The notes: a model not told the origin generated them from the letters alone. A stretch of 64,000 nt of DNA from Bradyrhizobium valentinum (GCF_001440405.1 NZ_LLXX01000090.1:91904-155903); one strand, 5' to 3'; shown: positions 1 through 9,606, numbered from the stretch's first letter. Numbers and translations: made by a program.

Positions 1-150
1 GATTCCAAGGGCGGTCAGGCCAAGGACGAGGGGCAGGGCAAGGACGGCGAGCGCCGCGGCAAGCGCGAGCGCGGCGAGGGCGATCAGAAGGGACAAACCG
101 GCCCGGCACCAGCCGAGCCGTCGGGCGGCGCTGCGAAGTCGCAGCCATGA
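1..150 (+). CDS. C-terminal tail of a probable RND periplasmic adaptor (partial)
   Basis: An open frame enters from the left edge and ends at a TGA at 148-150. Only about 49 residues are visible. They are strongly hydrophilic, rich in Gly, Lys, Glu, Asp and Gln, and look like a disordered tail with no fold to recognise. The next gene, 48 bp downstream, is an RND permease, and in MdtABC-type operons the membrane-fusion (adaptor) gene precedes the permeases. The assignment to an HlyD/MdtA-like adaptor is therefore inference from position only. Confidence 0.5.
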   Translation, partial: DSKGGQAKDEGQGKDGERRGKRERGEGDQKGQTGPAPAEPSGGAAKSQP

Positions 151-198
151 TCGACGCGCCGCACGCCTGAAAATGAATTCGCAAGTGAGGACGCAACC

Positions 199-3100
199 AT
201 GAGCGTCTCCGAACCGTTCATCCGCCGGCCGATCGCGACCTCGCTACTCGGGATCGCGCTGATGATCGGTGGCGCGCTCGGCTATTGGGCGCTGCCGGTA
301 TCGGCGCTGCCGCAGGTCGATTTTCCGACCGTGCAGGTGACGACGCAACTGCCGGGCGCAAGCCCCGACGTGGTCGCGTCCCTGATCACGGCGCCGCTGG
401 AGCGCCAGCTCGGGCAGATTCCATCGCTGTCGTCGATGCAGTCGACCTCTTCGTTCGGCGTCAGCCAAATTTCGTTGCAGTTCGACCTCAACCGCGACAT
501 CGACGGCGCCACTCAGGACGTCCAGGCCGCGATCAACGCCGCCGCCGGTATCCTGCCAAGAAACCTGCCGTATCCACCGACCTACGCCAAGGTCAATCCG
601 GCCGATGCGCCGGTCCTGACGCTGGCGCTGACGTCGGAGACGATTTCGCTGCGCGCGATGAGCGATATCGCCGATACGATCCTGGGACAGCGGCTCAGCC
701 AGATTTCCGGCGTCGGGCGCGTTGCGATACTGGGTGGACTCAAGCCCGCGGTGCGAGTGCAAGCCGACCTGGCGCGGCTCGCCGCCTATGGCATTTCGAT
801 GGAGGACCTGCGCAACGCCATCGCGGGCGCCAACGTCTCGGGGCCGAAGGGATCGCTCGACGGCGCGCAACAGGCCTACACCATTGCCGCCAACGACCAG
901 ATCGCAGTGGCCGAGGCCTACAAGCCGATCATCATCGCCTATCGCAACGGCTCGCCCGTCACCATTGGCGACGTTGCGATCATCGTCGACGGGCTGGAGA
1001 ACGATCGCACCGGCGGATGGTATCAGGGCACGCCGGCCGTGATCATCGACATCCAGCGGCAACCCGGCGCCAACGTGATCGACGTGGTCCGGCAGATCCG
1101 TGAGGAAATTCCCAAGGTCCAGCGCGCGATCCCGGCCGGCGTCAATCTGAACATCGTCTCGGACCGGACTGTCACAATTCGCGCCTCGGTGCGGGACGTG
1201 CAGTTCACGCTGATTCTAAGCGTGGTGCTGGTAACGCTGGTGGTGCTGCTGTTCCTGCGGTCGCTTCGCGCCACCCTGATCGCCGGCGTGGCGCTGCCGC
1301 TGTCGCTGATCACAAGCTTCGGCATCATGTACTTTTGCGGCTTCAGCCTCGACAATCTGTCGCTGATGGCGCTGACGATCGGTACCGGTTTCGTGGTCGA
1401 CGACGCCATCGTGATGATCGAGAACATCGTTCGCCACATGGAGAACGGCGAATCCGTGATGGAGGCGTCGCTGAAGGGCGCCAGCGAAATCGGCTTCACC
1501 GTGATCTCGCTAACGGTTTCGCTGATCGCGGTCTTCATCCCGCTTCTGTTCATGTCCGGGCTGGTCGGACGCATGTTCCGCGAATTCGCGCTGACGCTGA
1601 CCATTGCGGTCGTGACTTCGGCGATCGTATCGCTGACGCTGACGCCGATGATGTGCTCGCGGCTCTTGAAGCATGTCGGCGAGGAGATGACGGTTCCGGG
1701 GCTTGCCGCCGTCAGCCGCTTTATCGACCGCATGGTCGCTCTCTACCATCGCACGCTGCTGTGGGTGCTGCGGCACCAGCGCGCGACGCTGGTGGTAACG
1801 TTCGCGACCATTGCCGCGACGCTCTTCTTGTATGTGATCGCGCCGAAGGGCTTTTTGCCGCTGCAGGACACCGCATCGATCACGGCGGTGACCGAGGCCG
1901 GGCCCGATGTTTCCTTTGCTGAGATGCAAAGCCGGCAGGCGATGGCGGCGGCCGCCATCCAGGCCGATCCTGACGTCGTCGGCGTGGTCTCCGTGATCGG
2001 GGCCGGATCCGTCAATCCGACCACCAATGTCGGGCGCCTGGTGATGACGCTGCGGCCGCGTGGCGAGCGGCAGGATGATATTTCCGTCGTGGTCGACCGG
2101 CTGAAGCAACGCACCGCGTCGATCCCCGGCATGACCATCTATTTCCAGCCGGTGCAGGACGTGCAGATATCGACCCAGTCGAGCCGCTCGCAGTACCAGT
2201 ATACGCTGACCGGCACCGATGCGGCGCAGGTCTCGCTATGGTCGCAGAAGCTCATCGCCGAAATGCGCCGGGATCCTCTGTTCCGCGACGTCTCGTCAGA
2301 AGCGCAAGAGGGCGGCTTGCGCGCCGCGCTCGACATCAATCGCCAGCGCGCGGGCCAGCTCGGCGTCAGCCTCCAGGCGGTCAACGACACCCTCAACGAT
2401 GCCTTCGCGCAGCGCCAGATTTCGACCATCTACGGCCAGGCCAACCAGTATCGCGTGGTGCTGGAGGCGATGCCGATGTACCAGCGCGATCCGTCGATCC
2501 TGTCGAAACTCTATCTCCCGGGGGCCGCGAGTACTACCGCCGGCGCGCCCGGTGCCCAGGTGCCGCTGTCGGCGGTGGCGACGCTGACCCGCACCACAGC
2601 GCCGCTCGCGATTTCGCATCTAGCGCAGTTTCCGGCGGTGTCGCTCAGTTTCAACCTCGCGCCCGGTGAAGCGCTGGGCGATGCCGTCGAGGCGGTCAAG
2701 AAGATCGAGGCCAGGATCGGCATGCCCGGCAGCATCGTCGGCGTCTACGCGGGCGACGCGGCCGAGTTCTCGAAATCGCTGGCCGGCCAGCCATGGCTGA
2801 TTCTGGCGGCCATCGTCACCATCTACATCGTGCTCGGCGTGCTCTATGAGAGCTACATTCACCCGATCACCATTCTCTCGACGCTGCCGTCCGCGGGCGT
2901 CGGCGCCATTCTGGCGCTAATGCTGTTCGGTCAGGACCTGTCGGTGATCGGCCTGATCGGCATCATTCTGTTGATGGGCATCGTCAAGAAGAACGCGATC
3001 ATGATGATCGACTTCGCGCTGGAGGCGGAGCGGCATCAGGGCATGTCGCCCTCGGACGCGATCGTGCAGGCTTGCCTGTTGCGCTTCCGCCCGATCATGA

Positions 3101-3348
3101 TGACGACGCTGGCCGCGCTGTTCGGCGCGCTGCCGCTGGCGATCGAAAGCGGCACCGGCGCCGAATTGCGCTTCCCGCTCGGCATTTCCATCATCGGCGG
3201 CTTGCTGCTGAGCCAGTTGCTAACGCTCTACACGACGCCGGTCATCTATCTGGCGCTTGATCGGATCAATCGCAAAATCGAGAAGGCCGTGCCGGACCCA
3301 GGACCTCCCGGGCCGACGGTCGCCGGAGCGACCGAGGGGATGCAATAG
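199..3348 (+). CDS. mdtB: RND multidrug efflux permease, MdtB-like
   Basis: This 1049-residue inner-membrane proton/drug antiporter has the usual length for an RND (AcrB-superfamily) permease. The N-terminus (EPFIRRPIATSLLGIAL, then LPVSALPQVDFPTVQV) closely matches MdtB. Transmembrane segment 4 carries the proton-relay pair Asp401-Asp402 (FVVDDAIVMIEN), and a Lys930-Lys931 pair sits in the GIVKKNAIMMIDF segment typical of TM10. Two large periplasmic porter loops lie between TM1-2 and TM7-8. The stop codon is immediately followed by the ATG of the second permease, so the two are cotranscribed and probably form a heteromeric trimer, as MdtB/MdtC do. The substrate cannot be read from sequence. 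Confidence 0.93.
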   Translation: MSVSEPFIRRPIATSLLGIALMIGGALGYWALPVSALPQVDFPTVQVTTQLPGASPDVVASLITAPLERQLGQIPSLSSMQSTSSFGVSQISLQFDLNRDIDGATQDVQAAINAAAGILPRNLPYPPTYAKVNPADAPVLTLALTSETISLRAMSDIADTILGQRLSQISGVGRVAILGGLKPAVRVQADLARLAAYGISMEDLRNAIAGANVSGPKGSLDGAQQAYTIAANDQIAVAEAYKPIIIAYRNGSPVTIGDVAIIVDGLENDRTGGWYQGTPAVIIDIQRQPGANVIDVVRQIREEIPKVQRAIPAGVNLNIVSDRTVTIRASVRDVQFTLILSVVLVTLVVLLFLRSLRATLIAGVALPLSLITSFGIMYFCGFSLDNLSLMALTIGTGFVVDDAIVMIENIVRHMENGESVMEASLKGASEIGFTVISLTVSLIAVFIPLLFMSGLVGRMFREFALTLTIAVVTSAIVSLTLTPMMCSRLLKHVGEEMTVPGLAAVSRFIDRMVALYHRTLLWVLRHQRATLVVTFATIAATLFLYVIAPKGFLPLQDTASITAVTEAGPDVSFAEMQSRQAMAAAAIQADPDVVGVVSVIGAGSVNPTTNVGRLVMTLRPRGERQDDISVVVDRLKQRTASIPGMTIYFQPVQDVQISTQSSRSQYQYTLTGTDAAQVSLWSQKLIAEMRRDPLFRDVSSEAQEGGLRAALDINRQRAGQLGVSLQAVNDTLNDAFAQRQISTIYGQANQYRVVLEAMPMYQRDPSILSKLYLPGAASTTAGAPGAQVPLSAVATLTRTTAPLAISHLAQFPAVSLSFNLAPGEALGDAVEAVKKIEARIGMPGSIVGVYAGDAAEFSKSLAGQPWLILAAIVTIYIVLGVLYESYIHPITILSTLPSAGVGAILALMLFGQDLSVIGLIGIILLMGIVKKNAIMMIDFALEAERHQGMSPSDAIVQACLLRFRPIMMTTLAALFGALPLAIESGTGAELRFPLGISIIGGLLLSQLLTLYTTPVIYLALDRINRKIEKAVPDPGPPGPTVAGATEGMQ

Positions 3349-6300
3349 ATGGCATCGATCTCGGAGCCCTTCATCCGCCGGCCGGTTGGCACCACGCTGC
3401 TGGCGATCGGGCTCTTTCTGGTCGGCATGGTCGCCTATGTCTTTCTGCCGGTGTCGGCGGTGCCCAATGTCGACTTCCCGATGATCCGGGTATCCGCCAC
3501 GCGTCCCGGTGCGGATCCTTCCGTCATGGCGTCGACCGTCGCCGCGCCGCTCGAACGCCGGCTCGGCCAGATCGCGGGCCTCGACCGGATTACCTCAACC
3601 AGCTCGCTCGGCACCACCAGCATCCAGCTTCAGTTCTCCATCGGCCGCGACATCGACCGCGCCGCGCGCGATGTGCAGGCCGCGATCAACGCGTCGCTGG
3701 CGGACCTGCCGAGCGACCTGCCGTCGCTGCCGCGCTTCCGCAAAGCCAACCCGGCGGCTGCGCCAGTGTTCGTTCTGGCGCTGACCTCGAAGACGCTGAC
3801 GACCAGCGCGATGTACGACGTCGCCGATACCGTGATCGCGCAACGCATTTCGCAGGTGCCGGGCGTCGGCGAAGTCAACGTCACCGGCGCCGACCAGCCG
3901 GCGGTGCGGATTGCGCTGAATCCAGTGGCGCTGTCGAATGCCGATATCGCCACCGACGACGTGCGGCTTGCCATCATCAACGCCAATCCGCTAGGGCCGG
4001 TCGGGATCTTCAACGGCGGCCGCCAGAGCGAGACGATTTCGACCAACAAGCAGATGCGCACCGCGGCCGAGTTTCGCGACATCATCATTAAGAGCTCGGC
4101 TGGCAATTTCGTCCGCCTCGCCGACGTCGCGGAGGTCGAGGATTCCGTCCGCAATAGCCGATCGATCGCCTGGTTCAACAAGCAGCCGGCGGTCCTGATC
4201 CAGATCACCAAGCAGGGCGATGCCAACGTGATCGACACCGTCGATCGGGTGAAGGCGCTGTTGCCGGAATTGAAGGAGTGGCTGCCCGGCGGGGTGGAAA
4301 TTTCGACCCTGGTCGACCGCACCGGCACCATCCGCGCCAGCGTGCTCGACATGCAGTTCACGCTGCTGGCGACCGCCTTCCTGGTGATGGTTGTGGTGTT
4401 CGCCTTCCTGCGGCGGCTGACGCCGACCATCGCGGCCGGCGTCTCGGTGCCGCTGGCGCTGGCCGGTACCTGTGCCGGTATGTGGCTCGCCGGATTCTCG
4501 ATCGACAATCTGTCGCTGATGGCGCTGGCGATCTCCGTCGGCTTCGTGGTCGACGACGCCATCGTCATGATCGAGAACATGTACCGCAACCTCGAGCAAG
4601 GCATGGCGCCTTATCCGGCCGCGCTGGAGGGCGCCAAGCAGATCGGCTTTACCGTGCTGTCGATCAGCCTGTCGCTGATCGCGGCCTTTACGCCGTTGAT
4701 CTTCATGGACGGAATCGTCGGCCGGCTGCTCCGCGAGTTCTCGCTGACGCTGACTTTTGCCATCGTGGTGTCGACCGTGGTCTCGCTCACGATCACGCCG
4801 ATGATCTGCGCGCATTATATCAAGGAAGCGACCTCGGACCGGGCGACCTGGTTCGACCGTCTGGTCGAGGGCACGCTGTCGCGCATCGTTTCTTTCTACA
4901 CCTGGACGCTGCGGGCCGTGCTGGGGTTCCCGTTTCTGACGCTGGTCGTGTTCTTTGCGACGATCGCGCTGACAGTGGTGCTCTATATCAAGATCCCGAA
5001 AGGCTATTTCCCGACTGACGATAGTGGACTCGTGATCGGCGCCACGCGCGCTTCGCCCGACACCTCGTTCCAGGCGATGCTTGGATTGCAGCAGCAACTG
5101 GCCGACATCGTGATGGCCGATCCGGCGGTCGCCGGTGTCGGCTCTTCGCTCGGAGGCAGCGCCGGTCCGGGCGGTGGCGGCTCCAACCGCGGCACCATGT
5201 TCATCAGCCTGAAGCCGCCGGAGGACCGGGCAGGCATGTCGACCGAGCAGGTGATCGATCGCCTGCGGCGGAATCTCTACCGGGTCGCCGGCATCCGCCT
5301 GTTCATGTTCGCCGCGCAGGACATCCGTACCGGCGGCCGGCAGAGCGATTCCGATTATCAATATACGTTGTCGAGCACCAACCTCGACCTGCTCCAGAAA
5401 TGGGCGCCGTTGGTCGCCAAGCGCATGGAGACGGTGGAGGGCATCACCGACATATCGAGTGACCGCGACCCCGGCGGGCTGCAATTGTCGTTGGTCATCG
5501 ACCGCAAGACCGCCTCGAGCCTCGGCGTTCGCGTCCAGGATATCGACAATGCCCTGAACAATGCGTTCGCGCAGCGGCAGATATCGATCATCTATACCCA
5601 GCGCAACCAGTACATGGTGGTGCTCGAGATCGATCCGAAATTCCAGAGCGACCCTTCCAATCTGGAGCGCATCTTCGTGGCCGGCGCCAATGACGCCCAG
5701 GTGCCGCTATCGGCCGTGGTGCGCTTTCAGCGTGGTCTGTCGCCGCTGGCGGTATTTCATTCGCAATCGTTTCCGTCGACGACGGTCTCGTTCAATCTTC
5801 TGCCCAACGTGCCGCTGGAGGTCGCTACCTCGAACATCCAGCGCGCGGTCGAGGAACTGCACATGCCGGAAGGCATCCGCGGCAGTTTCGACGGCAATGC
5901 CGCCGATTTCAACAAGACCAGCGGGCGGCAGCCGCTCCTGATCCTCGGCGCGCTGGTGGCGATGTACATCGTGCTCGGCGTGCTCTACGAGAGCCTTGCG
6001 CACCCGATCACGATCATCTCGACCCTGCCGTCGGCAGGCCTCGGCGCGCTGCTGGCGTTGCAGCTGACCAACACGCCGCTGACGGTGATCGCCTTTGTCG
6101 GCATCATTCTGTTGATCGGCATCGTCAAGAAGAACGGCATCATGATGGTCGATTTCGCGCTCGATGCCGAGCGTCACCGCGGCATGTCGTCGGCGGACGC
6201 GATCTTCGAGGCGTGCCGCGCCCGCTTCCGGCCGATCCTGATGACGACGATGGCGGCCCTGTTTGCCGGCATTCCGCTGGTCATTGCCACAGGCCCCGGC

Positions 6301-6453
6301 ACCGAGCTGCGCCGGCCGCTCGGCATCACCATCATCGGCGGACTGTTTGTTTCGCAGATCCTGACGCTCTACACGACGCCGGTGATCTACCTCCTGATCG
6401 ACCGGCTGCGGCAGCGATCCCGGCCGGCCGCGGTCGCTGCGCCCGCCGAATAG
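3349..6453 (+). CDS. mdtC: RND multidrug efflux permease, MdtC-like
   Basis: This 1034-residue second RND permease starts directly after the TAG of the upstream permease with no spacer. The N-terminus (EPFIRRPVGTTLLAIG, LPVSAVPNVDFPMIRVSA) and the following block (SLGTTSIQLQF, DRAARDVQAAIN) resemble MdtC more than MdtB. The TM4 pair Asp402-Asp403 (FVVDDAIVMIENMY) and the TM10 GIVKKNGIMMVDF segment are intact. Two adjacent, non-identical permeases of this kind usually assemble into a mixed trimer fed by one adaptor. No outer-membrane factor lies beside the pair; the tolC gene at 15 kb could serve it, but that is inference. Confidence 0.93.
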   Translation: MASISEPFIRRPVGTTLLAIGLFLVGMVAYVFLPVSAVPNVDFPMIRVSATRPGADPSVMASTVAAPLERRLGQIAGLDRITSTSSLGTTSIQLQFSIGRDIDRAARDVQAAINASLADLPSDLPSLPRFRKANPAAAPVFVLALTSKTLTTSAMYDVADTVIAQRISQVPGVGEVNVTGADQPAVRIALNPVALSNADIATDDVRLAIINANPLGPVGIFNGGRQSETISTNKQMRTAAEFRDIIIKSSAGNFVRLADVAEVEDSVRNSRSIAWFNKQPAVLIQITKQGDANVIDTVDRVKALLPELKEWLPGGVEISTLVDRTGTIRASVLDMQFTLLATAFLVMVVVFAFLRRLTPTIAAGVSVPLALAGTCAGMWLAGFSIDNLSLMALAISVGFVVDDAIVMIENMYRNLEQGMAPYPAALEGAKQIGFTVLSISLSLIAAFTPLIFMDGIVGRLLREFSLTLTFAIVVSTVVSLTITPMICAHYIKEATSDRATWFDRLVEGTLSRIVSFYTWTLRAVLGFPFLTLVVFFATIALTVVLYIKIPKGYFPTDDSGLVIGATRASPDTSFQAMLGLQQQLADIVMADPAVAGVGSSLGGSAGPGGGGSNRGTMFISLKPPEDRAGMSTEQVIDRLRRNLYRVAGIRLFMFAAQDIRTGGRQSDSDYQYTLSSTNLDLLQKWAPLVAKRMETVEGITDISSDRDPGGLQLSLVIDRKTASSLGVRVQDIDNALNNAFAQRQISIIYTQRNQYMVVLEIDPKFQSDPSNLERIFVAGANDAQVPLSAVVRFQRGLSPLAVFHSQSFPSTTVSFNLLPNVPLEVATSNIQRAVEELHMPEGIRGSFDGNAADFNKTSGRQPLLILGALVAMYIVLGVLYESLAHPITIISTLPSAGLGALLALQLTNTPLTVIAFVGIILLIGIVKKNGIMMVDFALDAERHRGMSSADAIFEACRARFRPILMTTMAALFAGIPLVIATGPGTELRRPLGITIIGGLFVSQILTLYTTPVIYLLIDRLRQRSRPAAVAAPAE

Positions 6454-6487
6454 TTGAATTACTGGCCACGAAGCGTATAGCGGGCGG

Positions 6488-7216
6488 ATGTCAGAACAAT
6501 CCAACCCCCAGGCCGGCGCCATTGAGGCGGTCGCGGACTGCCCGCATTGCGGCAAGCCGCTGCCGCTCTGCATCTGCGACAGCATTACGCCGATCGAAAG
6601 CAAGATCGCGCTGTTGATCCTGCAGCACCCGCAGGAGCAGGACAGGGCGCTGGGCACCGCGCGGCTGACCGCGATGCATTTCAAGGACGCGGTCGTCAAA
6701 ATTGGCCTGTCCTGGCCAAGCCTCTCCAAGGCGCTGGGACGGACGGTCCACGATCCCTCGCGCTGGGCGGTGCTTTATCTCGGTTCGGCCAAGGTTAGCG
6801 ATCTCGAGACCGATGCTGAGATCGTGGCAATCAACCGCAAGGGCGAAATCGAGCCGCACCAGCGCGCCATCCTCTCCGACATCGAAGGCATCGTGCTGCT
6901 TGACGGAACCTGGAGCCAGGCCAAGGCGCTGTGGTGGCGCAACGCCTGGATGCTGAAGTGCCAGCGGGTCATTCTGGGTCCAAAGCGACCATCGCGTTAC
7001 GGCAAGCTCCGCAAGGAGCCGCGCGGCGACGGCCTGTCGACGATCGAGGCCGCCGGCCTGCTGCTGGCCGCGCTGGAGAAGCGGCCTGAGATCGCGGAGG
7101 CGCTCAACGCAAGCTTTGACCGCATGCTGGCACGCTATCGGGAAGTGCAGGCGGAAATGCCGGAACTCGCGCCGAAGCCGAAGAAGCGGGATTATCGCCG
7201 TCGCAAGCGCGGCTAA
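6488..7216 (+). CDS. DTW-domain tRNA-uridine aminocarboxypropyltransferase family protein
   Basis: The 242-residue protein has an N-terminal zinc-binding Cys cluster (CPHCGKPLPLCIC), a LLDGTW motif that is the DTW family signature, and a PSRYGKLRKEP segment also typical of the family. DTW proteins such as E. coli TapT/YfiP transfer the 3-amino-3-carboxypropyl group of SAM to a uridine in tRNA (acp3U). The C-terminus is very basic (PKPKKRDYRRRKRG), which suits RNA contact. The gene starts 34 bp after the RND permease and may share its transcript. The family call is firm; the exact tRNA position modified is not known from sequence. Confidence 0.85.
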   Translation: MSEQSNPQAGAIEAVADCPHCGKPLPLCICDSITPIESKIALLILQHPQEQDRALGTARLTAMHFKDAVVKIGLSWPSLSKALGRTVHDPSRWAVLYLGSAKVSDLETDAEIVAINRKGEIEPHQRAILSDIEGIVLLDGTWSQAKALWWRNAWMLKCQRVILGPKRPSRYGKLRKEPRGDGLSTIEAAGLLLAALEKRPEIAEALNASFDRMLARYREVQAEMPELAPKPKKRDYRRRKRG

Positions 7217-7421
7217 CTCCAGCTTTCAAACAAAAGCTGCATCGATGAGGCTGATACATCTCGAATTGCGCAGAGTCGCGCCGCTAGCCGTCATGACTGA
7301 GCCGCTAACGCGCCGGTTCCAATGTCGGATTCAAGACATAGCGGGCTGTGGACAGTGATGACATCCCCCTTGACGGTGGATAAATTCCCTATTCTCCGCG
7401 TAACAATTTGGAGCTTAGTCG

Positions 7422-7901
7422 ATGACTTTAAGCACAGAAATTCTCACGCGCTCTCCATTACTCGGCGCTGACGATATCGAAGGAGAAATAGGCAACCTCA
7501 TCCACAGCGCCCGGCGAGGGCCCGGCATCCGCGCCGTAACCAACGGCAGTGATCGCCCGTTGCCGAACGGTCCGATGCCCGACTACGTCGAGCACAAGGA
7601 AGGCGTCAATCAGGTCGGCAAACTCTCCGCCGAAGCCGTGGTCCGCGAATACGACGCGGCGGTGAAAGAGATCGAGGCGCTCGGTGCCGAACTGTCCGAG
7701 GCCGCCAAAAAATGTGAGGCAATGGTTGCCGGCGTTCACGCCATGGTCGGCGAAATCAAGGAATTGGCGGCCAACTATCGGGAGGAAGGCAAGCGCTACT
7801 TCCTCCAGATCGAGGATTGTTCGCTGATGACATCCGAAGTTCGCACCGTCTGCGAGACGCTCAAAAAGAAAATTGCCGCAGGTAGTAGTCTCCCCGCCTG
7901 A
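7422..7901 (+). CDS. Hypothetical protein, helical/coiled-coil
   Basis: This 159-residue protein of unknown function was not recognised as any named family. The first 70 residues are polar and probably flexible. From about residue 75 to 150 the sequence is alanine/glutamate-rich with heptad-like spacing (YDAAVKEIEALGAELSEAAKK), suggesting a coiled coil. There is no signal peptide or membrane segment. The preceding 205 bp contain no gene. The composition matches that of its neighbours, so there is no sign of recent transfer. Confidence 0.6.
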   Translation: MTLSTEILTRSPLLGADDIEGEIGNLIHSARRGPGIRAVTNGSDRPLPNGPMPDYVEHKEGVNQVGKLSAEAVVREYDAAVKEIEALGAELSEAAKKCEAMVAGVHAMVGEIKELAANYREEGKRYFLQIEDCSLMTSEVRTVCETLKKKIAAGSSLPA

Positions 7902-7972
7902 TGTTCCGGCTATGGCCGGTCCTGCTGGTGGCCGCGCCGTTCGTCGTCGCGGCCAGCAGCAGAGCATTCTAA

Positions 7973-8113
7973 TCTTACTGCGTCACCAGTTCCTCATGGT
8001 GAGGAGCGCGAAGCGCGTCTCGAACTATGAGGCCCGACTGTGGCCTACATCCTTCGAGACGCCCGCTGCGCGGGCTCCTCAGGATGAGGTTTGACGGTTA
8101 TGACGCAGTAAGA
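7973..8113. repeat. 141-bp inverted-repeat element with 13-bp perfect terminal repeats
   Basis: The outer ends TCTTACTGCGTCA (7973-7985) and TGACGCAGTAAGA (8101-8113) are perfect reverse complements. Inside them lies a second long imperfect inverted repeat (arms beginning near CTCATGGTGAGGAGC and ending TTCGAGACGCCCGC...GGATGAG). The inner core resembles the palindrome at 20733-20836 of this window (shared GAGGAGCGCG...GTCTCGAA and CCTTCGAG...CCTCAGGA). It has no coding capacity, and looks like a REP/MITE-type intergenic element. Confidence 0.8.
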
Positions 8114-8244
8114 CTAACCCGCACGGCCGTCACCGGGATGCCGATGACGGAACGCGCCAGACGGCCGGTCGGATGTTCCGGCACGTTGCTCCATTGCGCC
8201 GCTCGCACTATGACTGACGCGTCGGATGGCAGCGGAGCAACGGG

Positions 8245-8925
8245 ATGGAATTTGTTGCGCATTTGCGCCTGTCGAAACAGGCTTTGATCGATCTCGGTTT
8301 CTTCTGCGGCGTTCCGATCGTGCTGGCGATGCTGTCGGCCGTTCTCGGACCGTATGCGGCCATCATGGGAGGCGCCGGCGCGGCCGCCTATGTCCTCTCG
8401 CTCGCCATTGTTCCCTGGTGGTTGACCTGCCTCACGACCCATCTGGCTAGCAAAAGGATCCGGCGAAAACTGCCGCTGTGGCTGATTGCTGCCATCGGTG
8501 CGATGGCCGCCGGCCCTTTCGTGTCGTTGTACGTGTATTTCGTCAATTCGATCGCCGGCGACATCTGGCCCGCTCTGAACGCATCATTGCCGGCTACGTT
8601 TAGCACCGGGCATTTCAAATCCGCCGCGCTGTCCGAGGGGCGGGCCGTCGTTCTCTGGATCGCATTCGTTGTCATTTTCCATGAGACGCTGGGGTGGGCG
8701 AGGTTTGCACCGCCAGCCAAGGAAGCGAACTGTGAGGACCGCTTTCAGCTGAGCGGCGCCGAATGGACGGCAGAAGACGATGCCCTGCTGCGATCGTTGA
8801 TCGGCAGCGGCAAGCCGCCGAGGGCCATCGCGATGGAAATGAAGCGGACGGTCGGAGGTATCCGCGCAAGGACCGCCAAGCTCGGCCTTCGGAATAATCG
8901 TCACGGCGATAGGTCCGGGGACTGA
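8245..8925 (+). CDS. Membrane protein with a C-terminal SANT/Myb-like helical domain
   Basis: This 226-residue protein was not assigned to a named family. Residues about 15-160 contain hydrophobic stretches consistent with four or so membrane helices (GVPIVLAMLSAVLGPYAAIM; GAAAYVLSLAIVPWWLTCL; AAIGAMAAGPFVSLYVYFV; VVLWIAFVVIFHETL). The last 55 residues are soluble: AEWTAEDDALLRSLI, then SGKPPRAIAMEMKRTVGGIRARTAKLGL. That pattern (W-T-x-E-D-x-x-L, then R-T-x-x-x-I-R-x-R) resembles the Myb/SANT-like helix-turn-helix of small rhizobial proteins. The start was chosen because GGAGCAACGGG precedes the ATG. A membrane-tethered DNA- or protein-binding role is inference. Confidence 0.6.
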   Translation: MEFVAHLRLSKQALIDLGFFCGVPIVLAMLSAVLGPYAAIMGGAGAAAYVLSLAIVPWWLTCLTTHLASKRIRRKLPLWLIAAIGAMAAGPFVSLYVYFVNSIAGDIWPALNASLPATFSTGHFKSAALSEGRAVVLWIAFVVIFHETLGWARFAPPAKEANCEDRFQLSGAEWTAEDDALLRSLIGSGKPPRAIAMEMKRTVGGIRARTAKLGLRNNRHGDRSGD

Positions 8926-9040
8926 GGCGCCGGGCCGGGCGGAAGATTCGGGCTGTTTCAGTTTGCTAACCAGTGCGGCGCGGGACGGGCGCTGCTTGGT
9001 TGCCTATCGGGAGCAGGGCGTATATGAGTGCGCCCGATGG

Positions 9041-9114
9041 GGCCACGTGGCGGAGTGGTTACGCAACGGTCTGCAAAACCGTGTACACCAGTTCAATTCT
9101 GGTCGTGGCCTCCA
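9041..9114 (+). tRNA. tRNA-Cys (GCA)
   Basis: A 74-nt cloverleaf including an encoded CCA (9112-9114). The acceptor arm GGCCACG pairs with CGTGGCC, the anticodon stem ACGGT/ACCGT encloses the loop CTGCAAA, and the anticodon GCA lies at 9073-9075. The T arm contains GTTCAATTC. Confidence 0.95.
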
Positions 9115-9172
9115 TTCATATAATCAATGACTTACACTGACTATATGAGAGGCCGCAGCAAGCCGGCCGCGA

Positions 9173-9352
9173 TCAGCCGGCGGCGTACCAGCCCTCGGGA
9201 AACGGAACCAGCGGCCAAGAGGCCCCGTTGTCGTTGGCGGCGCGTGGCGAGGGATAAAAAGGCTGGGTCTGGATCACGAAATTATCCTCCGGTGCTGGCG
9301 CAATGGCCGTATGCACGGCTTCCAGCAGCAAATCGTATTCGACTTCACTCAT
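9173..9352 (-). CDS. Small hypothetical protein (59 aa)
   Basis: This is a short gene of unknown function starting MSEVEYDLLLEAVHTAIAP. The start is supported by GGAG seven bases before the ATG. A longer in-frame extension exists upstream, but it is arginine-rich and looks non-coding, so the internal start is preferred. The protein has an acidic helical N-terminus followed by a Pro/Asn-rich tail (YPSPRAANDNGASWPLVPFPEGW). There is no membrane segment or signal peptide. It faces tRNA-Cys and stands alone. Small proteins with RAANDNG-type tails are common in Bradyrhizobium-like genomes, but no function can be given. Confidence 0.5.
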   Translation of the reverse strand: MSEVEYDLLLEAVHTAIAPAPEDNFVIQTQPFYPSPRAANDNGASWPLVPFPEGWYAAG

Positions 9353-9606
9353 CGCGCTCTCCGGGGTTCCGGAGGCGATGGTGTCAAAAGTATTTTGTTT
9401 CCAGATTGAGCGGATCGCTCGAATTTTAACGATGCGGCGACCGCGGCAAAGCTGGTTACTAAAGTGTTGAGTTCCGCGAGCAAACGCTAGCGCCGCGCAC
9501 CTGCGTGCCAGCGTGAGAAAAATCACATTCTGCAAAAATTACTTCGCGTATTCGGCTGGATGGCGCCTGCCTTGTCAAGGCGGCGCATGATCCAGGAGAC
9601 GCGGTC

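Noticed and set aside
7990..8100. Possible CRISPR-like or tandem repeat
   Set aside because: Only one pair of inverted arms is present and there are no regularly spaced direct repeats; it is a palindromic element, not a CRISPR array.
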